From positions 62,085 through 126,084 of the forward strand of contig NZ_NMWU01000005.1 in assembly GCF_002860355.1 (NCBI RefSeq): a stretch of 64,000 nt of DNA, read 5' to 3'. Below the pieces are notes generated by a model. It was not told where the DNA came from, did no database searches, and saw only the letters and a program-made list of their open reading frames with translations. The DNA comes from Bifidobacterium margollesii. Lineage in GTDB: Bacteria > Actinomycetota > Actinomycetes > Actinomycetales > Bifidobacteriaceae. Every line of letters starts with the position of its first letter. The stretch's first letter is position 1. A program made the position numbers and the translations under genes. Shown here piece by piece: positions 47,927 to 56,989 of this stretch.

Positions 47927-48478
47927 CTACTTCGAGGCCTGGGTGCGGGCCACGTCCAGCGCCTTGTTGAAGGCGTCGGAGGTCCAGCTCGCCCCGGCCA
48001 CCTTGTCGACCTTCAGCCCCTTGAGCGGCTTGCCTTCGACCACACCGGGAATGGCCTTGATGAAATCGTTCTGGTGGTTCTTCGAGATCGTGGTGAACGG
48101 GTGTCCCACCACCTGCACGTCGGCCACCTTGCCGCCGGCGATCTTCAGCGTCACGTCGATGCTGTCCTCGCCCACCGGACCGTACTGGCCCTTGATGGCG
48201 TAGGTGCCGTCCTTGTAGTTGCCGGTATCCTTGGCGGTCGCGGACGCACCGGACGACGCCGAGGCGGACGCACCCGACGAGGACGACGAGTTCGACGAGT
48301 CGGAGGGTGCGGCGGACGATTCGCCGGAGCTGCCGGCATACTCGTCGTCCATCGGCACGGCCGAGGACTTCGGGCTGCCGCATCCGGCCAGCAGCGCGCT
48401 CGTCACGACCAGGCCGGCGAACGCGGCGGCCGCGGTTTTCACGGAGGTCTTGCAGTCGGCAGAAGTATGGTGAGTCAA
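47927..48478 (-). CDS. sifE: FMN-binding domain lipoprotein (last gene of the iron operon)
   Basis: A 183-residue lipoprotein. A TTG start at 48478 is supported by GGAAGGAG six bases upstream. The signal peptide ends in LLAGC (lipobox), then a Ser/Ala/Gly-rich linker, then an FMN-binding domain (about 90-183) with DGTYAIKGQYG and the flavinylation motif GASWTSDAF, whose Thr would carry FMN attached by ApbE. It would sit on the outer face of the membrane as an electron carrier for iron reduction. The symbol follows the five-gene order I recall for B. breve sifABCDE and is not verified. Confidence 0.8.
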   Translation of the reverse strand: MTHHTSADCKTSVKTAAAAFAGLVVTSALLAGCGSPKSSAVPMDDEYAGSSGESSAAPSDSSNSSSSSGASASASSGASATAKDTGNYKDGTYAIKGQYGPVGEDSIDVTLKIAGGKVADVQVVGHPFTTISKNHQNDFIKAIPGVVEGKPLKGLKVDKVAGASWTSDAFNKALDVARTQASK

Positions 48479-48576
48479 TAAGGTCTCCTTCCGGGATAGA
48501 AGTGTAGTCGATTGCTGGAAGGTTAGCGGGGGGATTGCCGTGGTTCGTGGCTCGGCCACCCCCACCCGGCAAAGCC

Positions 48577-48665
48577 GGGAGCTCCCGCCAGCGGGGGCGG
48601 CATCTATTTCAACGGAGACACCAAGCCCATGTAAGGCGGGAGCTCCCGCCAGCGGGGGCGGCATC
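48577..48665. repeat. 28-bp direct repeat carrying GGGAGCTCCC palindromes
   Basis: Two identical 28-bp copies begin at 48577 and 48638, each starting with the palindrome GGGAGCTCCC and running through GCGGGGGCGGCATC. They lie between the FMN-lipoprotein and ATPase genes and could form strong RNA hairpins that set relative expression. Confidence 0.7.
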
Positions 48666-48674
48666 GCCCAGCCG

Positions 48675-49481
48675 CTACTCGCTCAGCGGCTCGGCGCCGG
48701 TTTTCGCGGCCTTGGTGGGGTCGGCGAATCCGATCGGAGTGTCGCCGGACTGCGCGCCCTCCGCGGTGGATCCGGTGGAGGCCGGCTTGCCGCCAGCCGC
48801 CTCATACGCGGCGCGGGCGGCCTCGTCGTTCCACTTCTCCCCCACGAGCACGCCGTGGTTGAGCATGATCTCGCGTTCGGCGCAGCTGGCGACCAGCGCG
48901 TCATGCGTCACCACGATGATCGTGGTGCCCTGCTTGTGCAGGTCACGGAACAGGTCGAGCACGATCTTCTCGTTCTTCTCGTCCAGGTTGCCGGTGGGCT
49001 CGTCGGCGAGGATCAGCTTCGGGCAGTTGATCAGCGCACGGGCGATGCACACGCGCTGCTGTTCGCCGCCGGAAAGCTGGCCGGGCAGGTGGTGGGCACG
49101 GTCGGCGAGCCCCACCTTGTCGAGCGCCTCCATGGCCTGCTTCTCGTTGACCACCGAATGGTAGTACTGCGCCACCATCACGTTCTCCACGGCGGTCAGA
49201 TGCGGCACGAGATAGAACTTCTGGAACACCAGGCCGATGAGGTTCTTGCGCACGTCGGCGAGCTGGGTGGCGTTGAGGTCTTCGAGCTTGCGGCCTTCCA
49301 ACGACACGGAGCCCTTCGAGGGGGTGTCCATGCAGCCGATCATGTTCATCAGCGTGGTCTTGCCGGAGCCGGACGAGCCGACGATGGCCAGCCATTCGCC
49401 TTCCGGCACGGTGAGCGACAGATCGTCGACGGCGTGCAGCGATCCGTAGATCTTCGAAATGTGATCGAGTTCAAGCAGCAT
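48675..49481 (-). CDS. sifD: ABC transporter ATPase (MacB/LolD type) of the iron operon
   Basis: A 268-residue ATPase. Walker [14 protein letters not shown]-loop [12 protein letters not shown], signature [15 protein letters not shown], Walker [13 protein letters not shown] and H-loop VVTHDA are all intact. A C-terminal extension of about 45 residues ([18 protein letters not shown]) is low-complexity. It pairs with the two FtsX-like permeases upstream. In the homologous Campylobacter P19 locus the same set supports iron acquisition. Symbol by operon order. Confidence 0.9.
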   Translation of the reverse strand: MLLELDHISKIYGSLHAVDDLSLTVPEGEWLAIVGSSGSGKTTLMNMIGCMDTPSKGSVSLEGRKLEDLNATQLADVRKNLIGLVFQKFYLVPHLTAVENVMVAQYYHSVVNEKQAMEALDKVGLADRAHHLPGQLSGGEQQRVCIARALINCPKLILADEPTGNLDEKNEKIVLDLFRDLHKQGTTIIVVTHDALVASCAEREIMLNHGVLVGEKWNDEAARAAYEAAGGKPASTGSTAEGAQSGDTPIGFADPTKAAKTGAEPLSE

Positions 49482-49514
49482 TGGAGTTTCCTTTCTACCT
49501 TTCTACTCCTCGCG

Positions 49515-50852
49515 TTACTCCTCGCGGAGCACGACGGCGGGGTCGATGCGGTTGGCGCGGTGGACGGGCGGGATGGAGGCGAGCACGGCGATCAGGGCGC
49601 TGAGGATCACCGAGCCGATGGCCAGCGGCCAGTTGAGCGACAGTGTGCGGTTGAAGACGACCGTGGTGAGCACATGTGCCAGACCGTAGCCGGCCGCCGT
49701 GCCGATCAGGCCGCCGATCAGGCCGTAGAACGCGGATTCCATATAGAATTCGAGGCCGATGCTGCTGCTGGAGGCGCCGAGCGCCTTGCGCAGGCCGATT
49801 TCGTATCCGCGCTGGGAGACGATCGACGAGATCGTGGTCGATACGCCGACCAGGGTGAGCACGAGCACGACCAGCGAGACGATCCAGAACAGGGTCTGCA
49901 GCATGGTGATGATGCGCGTGTCGGATGAGGTGATCTTGGTGACCTGCTGCGCCTTGACGTGCATGGAGGTCATGTCGTTGATCGAGGTGACCGTTTGGGT
50001 CAGATCGTCGCCGGTGGCGGCGGAGGAGTATTCGATCACGTCGGCGCCGCGTTTCGTTCCGGTGAGCTTCTGCACGTCGTTCAGCGTGGCGTAGATGATC
50101 GAATCCTCGTTGCCGCCGGTGTCGACGATGCCGCCGACCCGGAATTCGGTGCCGTTGGTCTCCATGATGTCGCTGGAGACGCGGCCGCTTTCGTTCGGCG
50201 CGGCGGGAGCGGAGGAGCCGGACTGCGCCTGACCGGACTGTGCGGCATCACCGGACTGCGCGGCATCACCGGACGTTGCGGACGCGCCGCCGGAAACCGT
50301 GGACCCCGCGGCACCCGTGGATCCCGACGTCGATGCGTTGTCGGACGATCGGTAGCCGATTGTGATGCTTGATCCGATCTCGGCGCCGAGCGCGTCGGCC
50401 ACGTCCCGGCCGATGAGCACGGATCCGCTGGACGGCCAATCGCCGTCCACACTCCAATGATGGTTGAGATTGCGCACCTGAGTCGGATCCACGCCGGCCA
50501 TCACGTAGGGCGCGGCGTTGACGCGCACGTTCTCGTAGCGGTACGTGGCGTAGCGGGCATTGCCGCGGGCGCGCACCATCTCGGTGGTGTGGTCGACCAT
50601 CGCCTCGTCGATGCCGGTCTTATGCCCGTCGGTTTCGATGGGCGTGACGATCAGGTTCGCGCCGTATGAGCGCATCTCGTCGTTCATCTGCTGCGGCACG
50701 GCGATGCAGATCGCCGTCAGGCAGAACAGCGTGGCCGCACCCACCATCGAGGCGATGACGGCCATGATGGCCCGGGAGCGACGGCGGAACACCGCGCCCC
50801 AAAGCATCTTGAAGAACATTCGCGTATTGGAAGTCATCGGTTTACCGGCCAT
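49515..50852 (-). CDS. sifC: FtsX-like permease 2 of the iron operon
   Basis: A 445-residue MacB/FtsX permease. One N-terminal helix (AIMAVIASMVGAATLFCLTAI) precedes a large extracytoplasmic domain holding a Ser/Ala/Gln-rich insert (AAQSGDAAQSGQAQSGSS), then three C-terminal helices with LRKALGASSSSIG and PPVHRANRIDPAVVLREE, typical of the family. GGAGG precedes the ATG. It overlaps the preceding permease by 11 bp, indicating a paired heterodimer. Confidence 0.88.
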   Translation of the reverse strand: MAGKPMTSNTRMFFKMLWGAVFRRRSRAIMAVIASMVGAATLFCLTAICIAVPQQMNDEMRSYGANLIVTPIETDGHKTGIDEAMVDHTTEMVRARGNARYATYRYENVRVNAAPYVMAGVDPTQVRNLNHHWSVDGDWPSSGSVLIGRDVADALGAEIGSSITIGYRSSDNASTSGSTGAAGSTVSGGASATSGDAAQSGDAAQSGQAQSGSSAPAAPNESGRVSSDIMETNGTEFRVGGIVDTGGNEDSIIYATLNDVQKLTGTKRGADVIEYSSAATGDDLTQTVTSINDMTSMHVKAQQVTKITSSDTRIITMLQTLFWIVSLVVLVLTLVGVSTTISSIVSQRGYEIGLRKALGASSSSIGLEFYMESAFYGLIGGLIGTAAGYGLAHVLTTVVFNRTLSLNWPLAIGSVILSALIAVLASIPPVHRANRIDPAVVLREE

Positions 50853-52158
50853 GAAGCACCTCCGCGGGACGCAGGCTCAGAATGGAACGAATCGAGGAAG
50901 CCGACGCCACCAGCACGGTGATCGCCAGCAGCACGAACACCAGCACGAACACCATCGGGCGCATCGTGATGCCCGAGCCGAACACCACATGACCGACGAT
51001 CTGCGCCACGCCGGAGCCGAGCAGCGCGCCGACGATCGCACCGACCAGCGAGATCGCCGCGGTTTCGGCGAGCATCAGGCGGGACACCGATCCGTCGGTG
51101 GCGCCGATGGCCTTGAGTAGCGCCAGCTCGTTGGAACGCTCCGAAATGGATGCGGCCATCAGGTTGGCCACGGCCACGGCCGCGGCGATGAGGCTCAGCG
51201 CGGTCATCAGAATCATCACGGCCTGCGTCTTCTGCAGCACGTTGCCCTGCAGCGCGGCCACCTGACGCACCTGCTTGGCCACGGCCCCCGGAATCACCTC
51301 TTCGATCTGATAGGCGATGGAGCTCGGGTAGGCGGTGCAGTACCAGGTCTCCCACTCCTCCTGGCTGAGCGCGGCCGGATTCTTCGCGGCCTTGCGCGCC
51401 AGATCGTTCTCCGGGGTGGTGAGCGCCTTGACTTCGATCTTGTCGACCGAGCCGGGCAGGTCGGCCAGCATCTGCGCGGTGGACGAGGCGATGTACAGAC
51501 CGGAATTGTCGTCGTCTCCGGAATCGTAGACGCCGGTGATCGTGATCCGCTGGGTGTTGTGCTTGCCGGAGGTGGTGGTTTTGTTCAGTGTGATCGTGTC
51601 GCCGGTGGAAACGCCGAGCTGCTTGGCGAGGGTCGCGCCGATCACACCCTGATCGGAATCGTCCTTCGGCCAGGAGCCGTCGAGCTGCCACCACGAGCGC
51701 ATGCCCTCGACGCCGGCCACCGTGCTTTCTCCGGTGGAAAGCTTGAGCTGCTTGCTGAACCAGGTGCCGGTCACTGGCGCGGTGGTCTTGCCGCCGTCAC
51801 TGGTGATCTGCGCGTGGAAGTTGAGCTGCGGGGCGAAGTTGGTGATGTTGAAGGCCCAGAAGATCGTCTTGATCTTCGGCACGTCGGACTCCTTGAGGAA
51901 GGAGGTCGGGTCGGTTTCGGAGGAGACGCCGGTGCCGTCGGTGTTGTAGAGGTCGGAGACCACCGCGTCGGATTTCGGCTGCACGGTGATGTTCGAGCCG
52001 TATGTGGAGAGTTCGGCGTTGAGCTTGTCGCCCACGTCGAACACCACGCCCAGCATCGCCACCGACACCGTGGCCGAAAGGCATACGGTGAGCGCGATGA
52101 GCAGTCGCCGGCGAAGCTGACGGCTGAACGAGCGATAGATCATTCGCAGAAAGAACAT
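50842..52158 (-). CDS. sifB: FtsX-like permease 1 of the iron operon
   Basis: A 438-residue permease of the same family. The N-terminal helix is LLIALTVCLSATVSVAMLGVV, the periplasmic-type domain spans about 40-310, and the C-terminal three-helix bundle includes SERSNELALLKAIGATDGSV and SLRPAEVLHGR. It begins nine bases after the DUF2318 gene. Confidence 0.88.
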   Translation of the reverse strand: MFFLRMIYRSFSRQLRRRLLIALTVCLSATVSVAMLGVVFDVGDKLNAELSTYGSNITVQPKSDAVVSDLYNTDGTGVSSETDPTSFLKESDVPKIKTIFWAFNITNFAPQLNFHAQITSDGGKTTAPVTGTWFSKQLKLSTGESTVAGVEGMRSWWQLDGSWPKDDSDQGVIGATLAKQLGVSTGDTITLNKTTTSGKHNTQRITITGVYDSGDDDNSGLYIASSTAQMLADLPGSVDKIEVKALTTPENDLARKAAKNPAALSQEEWETWYCTAYPSSIAYQIEEVIPGAVAKQVRQVAALQGNVLQKTQAVMILMTALSLIAAAVAVANLMAASISERSNELALLKAIGATDGSVSRLMLAETAAISLVGAIVGALLGSGVAQIVGHVVFGSGITMRPMVFVLVFVLLAITVLVASASSIRSILSLRPAEVLHGR

Positions 52159-52167
52159 TTCGCTCCT

Positions 52168-53436
52168 TTACTTGAAATGAGCACTTAGCGCATCCAGATC
52201 GGCGGTCTGGATGGTGATCTTGCCGTTGCCGGTCTGGTAGGGCAGGGGGACGGGGTTGCATCCGCCCTTGAAGCCGATGGTCGCCAGATTGATGGCCACC
52301 TCGCACTTCTTGCAGATGATCTTGCCGTCCTTCTCGTAGTAGCCGGCGTCGCCGCAGTTGTCGCAGGCGTCAAGGCCGATGCCGTAGGCGCCGCCGTTCT
52401 TCTTGATGATGATGAACCGCATCACGGTGCCGTCCTTGGCCTTGTATTCGAAGCGGTGCAGATGGCCGTCCTCCACCTGGCTGAACGGGATGGTGGCTGT
52501 GGTCTTGGTGAGCGAATACGCTTCGGGCGGCGACAGCGTGGGGGCCTTGTTGATTTCGGCCACACCGAACGTCAGGGTGACGGTCACGCCGATCATCGCC
52601 ACCAGACTCCATGCGGCGGTGGCGACGGCACGGCGACGGAACGCCTGATGGGTGCGGGCGATCGCCGCGTTCGCGCCGGTCATCGGCATGCGGAAGCCGG
52701 CGACCACCGAGGCGATGGCCGGCACGAGGAACACCCACGCCTGAGCCTGGATCATCCACGAATTATGGTTGATCGACCAGGCGAGGAACACGAACAGCGT
52801 ATGGGGGAAGATCAGCACCTTGACCTGGATGATCTGCAGCAGGGCGGTGGCGTGCTGCAGCAGCAGGATGACCATCATGGCGAGGACGGCGAAGGTGAAC
52901 GCCGGGCGCACCGCGGTGGAGCGCATGGTGCGGAAGATGGCCGCGATGACGGCCGACGCGGCGACGCCCAGCGCGAATCCGAGCGCGCGCAGCAGCATGG
53001 CCGAGGTGAAGACCGGATCGCCGGGTTCGACCCAGATGGTGAGCTGGAGGATCACGTCGGGCAGGGCGTAGAACACGGTGAGCGCGATGCACAGGGCGGC
53101 AACTCCGTTGGCGATGTGCATCCAGATCGCGTGCTTCTTCCAGTCGGTGACGATCCAGTGGGCCGCGGCCACCAGCGCGATGGCGAGCACATCGACGATC
53201 ACGCAGGCGATGAGCAGCGGGAAGTTGACGAAGGTACGCTGATTGATGACCGCGGCGGAACGCAGCGCGGCGAAGACGACGGCGGCGACGAGACCGATGG
53301 AGAACCCCCATAGGCGCCATCGTGAGCTGATGGGTTTGTCCTTGCCCTCGCCGACGGTGAGCATGACGCTCAGGCACATCACCAGCAGCGCTACTGGCAG
53401 GGTGCCGGGCATGACCGCCACAAACTGTTTAAGCAT
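52168..53436 (-). CDS. sifA: Multi-span membrane protein with DUF2318 Fe-S-type domain
   Basis: A 422-residue protein. About nine membrane helices occupy residues 1-290. The C-terminal extracytoplasmic DUF2318 domain (about 310-422) has paired CxxC motifs, ACDNCGDAGYY and ICKKCEVAIN, followed by GGCNPVPL, which suits a metal or Fe-S site for electron transfer. Homologues sit between p19 and the FtsX permeases in Campylobacter iron loci. A terminator and a mosaic repeat separate it from the P19 gene, so it may have its own promoter. Confidence 0.85.
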   Translation of the reverse strand: MLKQFVAVMPGTLPVALLVMCLSVMLTVGEGKDKPISSRWRLWGFSIGLVAAVVFAALRSAAVINQRTFVNFPLLIACVIVDVLAIALVAAAHWIVTDWKKHAIWMHIANGVAALCIALTVFYALPDVILQLTIWVEPGDPVFTSAMLLRALGFALGVAASAVIAAIFRTMRSTAVRPAFTFAVLAMMVILLLQHATALLQIIQVKVLIFPHTLFVFLAWSINHNSWMIQAQAWVFLVPAIASVVAGFRMPMTGANAAIARTHQAFRRRAVATAAWSLVAMIGVTVTLTFGVAEINKAPTLSPPEAYSLTKTTATIPFSQVEDGHLHRFEYKAKDGTVMRFIIIKKNGGAYGIGLDACDNCGDAGYYEKDGKIICKKCEVAINLATIGFKGGCNPVPLPYQTGNGKITIQTADLDALSAHFK

Positions 53437-53542
53437 TCGATCTCGCTTCTTTCCTAGGCGTTCCCTGGTTGGGCGTTCCCTGTTTCCCTGATTTGCGGTT
53501 CCTGATTTCCTGATTCCCGGCCCCGCGCCAAAACACGAAAAC

Positions 53543-53579
53543 CCTTCTGCCCGGAATCACGCCGATTCCAGGCAGAAGG
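53543..53579 (-). terminator. Terminator between the P19 and DUF2318 genes
   Basis: Outer stem CCTTCTGCC/GGCAGAAGG plus an inner GGAATC/GATTCC stem. On the minus strand it is followed by GTTTTCGTGTTTT. It would end transcripts coming from FTR1-P19. Confidence 0.75.
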
Positions 53580-53589
53580 TTTCGCATAT

Positions 53590-53848
53590 CATAGCCTTCC
53601 CCTGCGGAGAAGGTGGTCGGCTCGGCCGGACAGCCACCCAATGCCTTCCCCTTAGGCCGAGCCGTGAAGAAAATGCCAGAGGCATTTCCAGGCGAGGGCT
53701 CGCCGACAGGCGAGCAGAAAAGCCGCGGCCACAGGCCGTCCACTCTTGCGAAGAAGGTGGCCGACGCAACCGACCAGCACTCAGCAGCCTTCCCCTCCGA
53801 GGGGAAGGTGGCCGGCGAAGCCGGACGGATGAGGTGGAGGCGCAGCTC
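53590..53848. repeat. Mosaic hairpin repeat M5 (long form)
   Basis: CTTCCCCT...AGAAGG modules bracket a long insert with hairpins around AATGCCAGAGGCATT, GCTCGCCGACAGGCGAGC and GCGGCCACAGGCCG. The block ends with GGATGAGGTGG just before the P19 stop. It lies inside the iron locus. Confidence 0.85.
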
Positions 53849-53859
53849 CGATCAGAATC

Positions 53860-54537
53860 TCACCACTGACGCGGGGTGTAATCCCAGTTGTCGAAGGTGA
53901 CCTCGATCGGCTCGGTCCAGAACTTGTGGTTCTTCACACCGGTTTCGGGATCGACGTGCAGCATCCAGCCCTTCTTCTCGGGGGACTGGATCGAAAGCTT
54001 CAGCTGGTAGGTGCCGGCCTTGTCGAGCTTCACGTTGGCGCCGTAGTGCGGGCCGTCGGAGGCGTTCATCTGCATGAAGGTTCCGGAGGTGGCGGTGCCT
54101 TCGACCTGCTTGCCGGTGGCCTTGTCGATGATCTGGTAGTTCACGGTCAGATCGGGGACGAAGTCGCCCTTGCCGTAGCCATAGTCGACGCCTTCCTGGC
54201 TGGCGTGGATATCGGCCTCAAGGTGGAAGCTCGCGTCGGCGGCCTTCAGGCCCATGCCGGCGGGCTCCATGTCGATGGGCTGGAAGTACACGGCGCCGAC
54301 GGTCAGCGGGCCGGCTTCCTTGTCCTGCTCCTCAGCGGTGCCGGACGGGCCCACCGGGACCTCTTCGAAGCCGGCGGTGTCGCCGGGGGCGGCGGCGGAG
54401 CTGTCGGACGAAGCGGAGGACGAGCTATCGGACTTGGCGGAGCTGGAGCTCGAAGAGCTGGAGTTGCCGCAGCCGGACAGGGCGAGCGCACCGGAGAGGA
54501 TGATGGCGGCGAGGGCCATCAGCTTGCTTTTCTTCAT
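53860..54537 (-). CDS. bfeO: P19-type iron-binding lipoprotein
   Basis: A 225-residue lipoprotein. The signal peptide ends ALALSGC, then a Ser-rich linker (about 27-50), then the P19/Tpd domain. Family features: GAVYFQPIDMEPAGMG (metal-binding Met), HLEADIHA, FMQMNASDGPHYGANV and GWMLHVDPETG, giving the Met/His/Glu ligand set used for iron or copper. P19 works with an FTR1 permease, encoded just upstream. A C10 homopolymer lies 35 bp before the start. The symbol follows my recollection of B. breve bfeUO. Confidence 0.87.
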   Translation of the reverse strand: MKKSKLMALAAIILSGALALSGCGNSSSSSSSSAKSDSSSSASSDSSAAAPGDTAGFEEVPVGPSGTAEEQDKEAGPLTVGAVYFQPIDMEPAGMGLKAADASFHLEADIHASQEGVDYGYGKGDFVPDLTVNYQIIDKATGKQVEGTATSGTFMQMNASDGPHYGANVKLDKAGTYQLKLSIQSPEKKGWMLHVDPETGVKNHKFWTEPIEVTFDNWDYTPRQW

Positions 54538-54571
54538 TTCTCTATCCTTTTTACTTATTGATTCTTATTGC

Positions 54572-54581
54572 GGGGGGGGGG
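54572..54581. repeat. Homopolymer G10 (C10 on the coding strand) in the P19 leader
   Basis: Ten consecutive G residues lie 35 bp upstream of the P19 start on the coding strand's complement. Such tracts are prone to slipped-strand length change. Confidence 0.85.
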
Positions 54582-54682
54582 TTGGTAAATTTCTTTGCCA
54601 AAATCTGTAATGTTCGGTTACCGGAATCGGTGTCGTCTGATCACCGTTGCGATCACTGCCGTCGCGATCATTGCTGTTGCGA

Positions 54683-56446
54683 TCACTGCCCGGCAGCCGC
54701 CTCAAGGCGGGCCTTCTCCCGATGCTTCCTGATGAACCCGACCGCGAAGAGCACGATCACGGCGATGGCCGCGATCACCTGAGCCACGATGGATTCAACG
54801 TACGGGTAGAGGCCGATCCAATCGTTCGTCGGCACGCCCGGCAGGTACATCGCAGGCAGCAGATCACCCTCGATGAGGGCATGCACGCCACCACCGGCGA
54901 ACACGACCACCAGCACGGACATCAGAATCGACGTGACCATGAAGAACGGGCCGATCGGGATCTTCACCGACGTGAAGCGGATGATCAGGAAGATGATCAC
55001 CAGCACGATCGCAGCGGCGATACCGCCGATCCACATGCCCTTCGTATCCTGACTCATCGTGTAGATCGACTGGTAGAAGATCACGGTTTCGGCGCCTTCG
55101 CGGAACACGGCGAGGAAGCTCAGCATGGCCAGCGACACCACGGTGCCGAACGCCACATCGTGACCGGCCTCCGCCTGCGACGAGGCGGACGCCACTGCGG
55201 ATTCGGTTTTGTTGCGGATGTACCTGTTCCAGGCCTCGACGGAGGACTTGTTCAGCATCCAGTTGCTGGTCCACAGCAGCATGCACATGGCGATCAGCGC
55301 GCAGATGCCTTCCATGATCTCCTGCTCCTCGCCGGCACCACCGAAGAGGAGCGTGAAGATGATGGCGATCACGCCCGAACCGGCCAGACCGGCGACCACG
55401 CCCACGTAGATCCACTTGGTGAACTGCTTGTTGCCGGACTTCACCAGATAGGCGATCACGGCGGCGACGACGAGCAGCGCCTCCAGACCCTCGCGGATCA
55501 GAATCAGGAACGCCTGACCGACCGCGCTGGTGAGGAACTTGAGCGCTCCACCCTCCTGATCGGCGGCACCGCCGTCAAGCTTGGCAGCATCGGTGGTGAG
55601 CATGGTCTTCAGGTCTTCGACGTACTGCTTCACCTCGGAAGCGGGCTTGCCCGTGTTCATCGAGGAACGGGAAAGCTTGAACTGGTATTCGACCTCCGAC
55701 ACGCGGTTGCCGCTGATCGCGCTCAGCACCGTCTTCTCGAAGCCGAGCTTCTCGTAATGCTGGTAGTAGGCGTCGTTGACCAACGTGGCGCCCTTCGCGG
55801 CGTCACCCTGCTCGTAGGCCTTCACGGCATCGTCGAGAATCGGGATCATCGCGTCGGCGACGTCCTTCCACGTCTTGGCCGTGGTCGTGGTCTTCTTCTT
55901 TTTCGCATCGAGGGCCTTGCGTTCCTTGGCGGTCTGCTCGGCGCGCGCCTTCGCATAGGCGGCCGGCTTGAGCAGCTTGGCATTGCCGTCGAGCGTGGCG
56001 GCCGAGGCGTTCAGATCGGCGGAAAGCCTGCTGATCCTGGAAGCGATGTCCTTCGCATTGCCGGCGGTGTAGGCGCTGGTCTGCAGATCCTGGAACTGCT
56101 GGGTCTGGCTCTGATATTTCGCGGCGCCGATGGTATCGTTCACCACCTTGCCGAAGTTCGCGGCCTCGTACACGGACCACTGGGCGGACTGGAACTCCGA
56201 CGCCGCACCGGCATTATCACCGGACTGGTAGGCCTTCTGCCCGCTGGCCAGCTCATCCTCGATGGCCTTGGCCACGGCGTTCCATGTGGCGTAGTCCGTC
56301 GACGACGAACCGGCATCGCCCGACGAGGCCGCCGACGCCATCTGGGCGAACGGCGCCGCGAAGAACGACGCAACCAGCATCAGCAATACGGCGGTCGCCG
56401 CACATACGCGTGCCGCCATGCCGAATACCGAAGAACGAACCCTCAT
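54683..56446 (-). CDS. bfeU: FTR1-family iron permease with N-terminal exported domain
   Basis: A 587-residue permease. A signal-like N-terminus (AATAVLLMLVASFFAAPFAQ) leads into a helical extracytoplasmic domain (about 35-280). The C-terminal seven-helix FTR1 domain has the two REGxE iron-conducting motifs, IREGLEALLVVAA and FREGAETVIFYQS. AGAGGA precedes the ATG. It is the first gene of the iron locus and is followed by its P19 partner 145 bp later. The 56447-56700 leader is strikingly AT-rich; I see no clear DtxR/IdeR or Fur box in it. Confidence 0.92.
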   Translation of the reverse strand: MRVRSSVFGMAARVCAATAVLLMLVASFFAAPFAQMASAASSGDAGSSSTDYATWNAVAKAIEDELASGQKAYQSGDNAGAASEFQSAQWSVYEAANFGKVVNDTIGAAKYQSQTQQFQDLQTSAYTAGNAKDIASRISRLSADLNASAATLDGNAKLLKPAAYAKARAEQTAKERKALDAKKKKTTTTAKTWKDVADAMIPILDDAVKAYEQGDAAKGATLVNDAYYQHYEKLGFEKTVLSAISGNRVSEVEYQFKLSRSSMNTGKPASEVKQYVEDLKTMLTTDAAKLDGGAADQEGGALKFLTSAVGQAFLILIREGLEALLVVAAVIAYLVKSGNKQFTKWIYVGVVAGLAGSGVIAIIFTLLFGGAGEEQEIMEGICALIAMCMLLWTSNWMLNKSSVEAWNRYIRNKTESAVASASSQAEAGHDVAFGTVVSLAMLSFLAVFREGAETVIFYQSIYTMSQDTKGMWIGGIAAAIVLVIIFLIIRFTSVKIPIGPFFMVTSILMSVLVVVFAGGGVHALIEGDLLPAMYLPGVPTNDWIGLYPYVESIVAQVIAAIAVIVLFAVGFIRKHREKARLEAAAGQ

Positions 56447-56758
56447 AACTTCCTCTCAACGACCTCAATTTTTTTGGAAAAATTCGTATCGAGCCTGTTC
56501 CCAGCCGTGTCGCAGAAGAAAATCGAAGAACAAACGAATACCGACCGCTGTACGGCAACCATTCGAAAACCCTTGATTTTCTTGGGTTCGCGGCTTTTCC
56601 CAAAGCCATACGTAAACGTAAAGCAGTTTTTTCGAAAAAGAAAGTCTTGATTTTTTCGATAAGTAGTGATAAGCGAAATTTTCATCCCGATATGCGATTC
56701 CACCATGCACGACTTCGCCGGACGCGGTCTCGCCCTTTCACCGTGTGCGGTGCGGTTC

Positions 56759-56955
56759 CTACCTTCCCCTCAGGCTGAGTCCGTCAAGGAAACGCTAGAG
56801 GCGTTTCTAGGACTCAGGCTCGCCGACAGGCGAGCGGAAAAGGCGCGGCCGCCGGCCGTCCACTCTTGCGAAGAAGGTGGCCGACCCGACCGGATTCACT
56901 TCTTGCCTTCCCCTTGAGGGGAAGGTGGCCGACGAAGTCGGACGGATGAGGTGGA
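56759..56955. repeat. Mosaic hairpin repeat M6 (long form)
   Basis: CCTTCCCCTCAGGCTGAG opens a long module with ACGCTAGAGGCGT, CTCGCCGACAGGCGAG and GCGGCCGCCGGCCG hairpins. A short module (CTTCCCCTTGAGGGGAAG, then GGATGAGGTGG) closes it. It occupies most of the gap between the divergent FTR1 and apbE genes. Confidence 0.85.
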
Positions 56956-56989
56956 GCAAACGACCAGCCACTTCCCCGCTACCGCTACC

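Noticed and set aside
56443-56706. An 87-codon minus-strand ORF in the AT-rich leader of the FTR1 gene.
   Set aside because: No ribosome-binding site, composition unlike the coding regions, and it overlaps the FTR1 promoter region.
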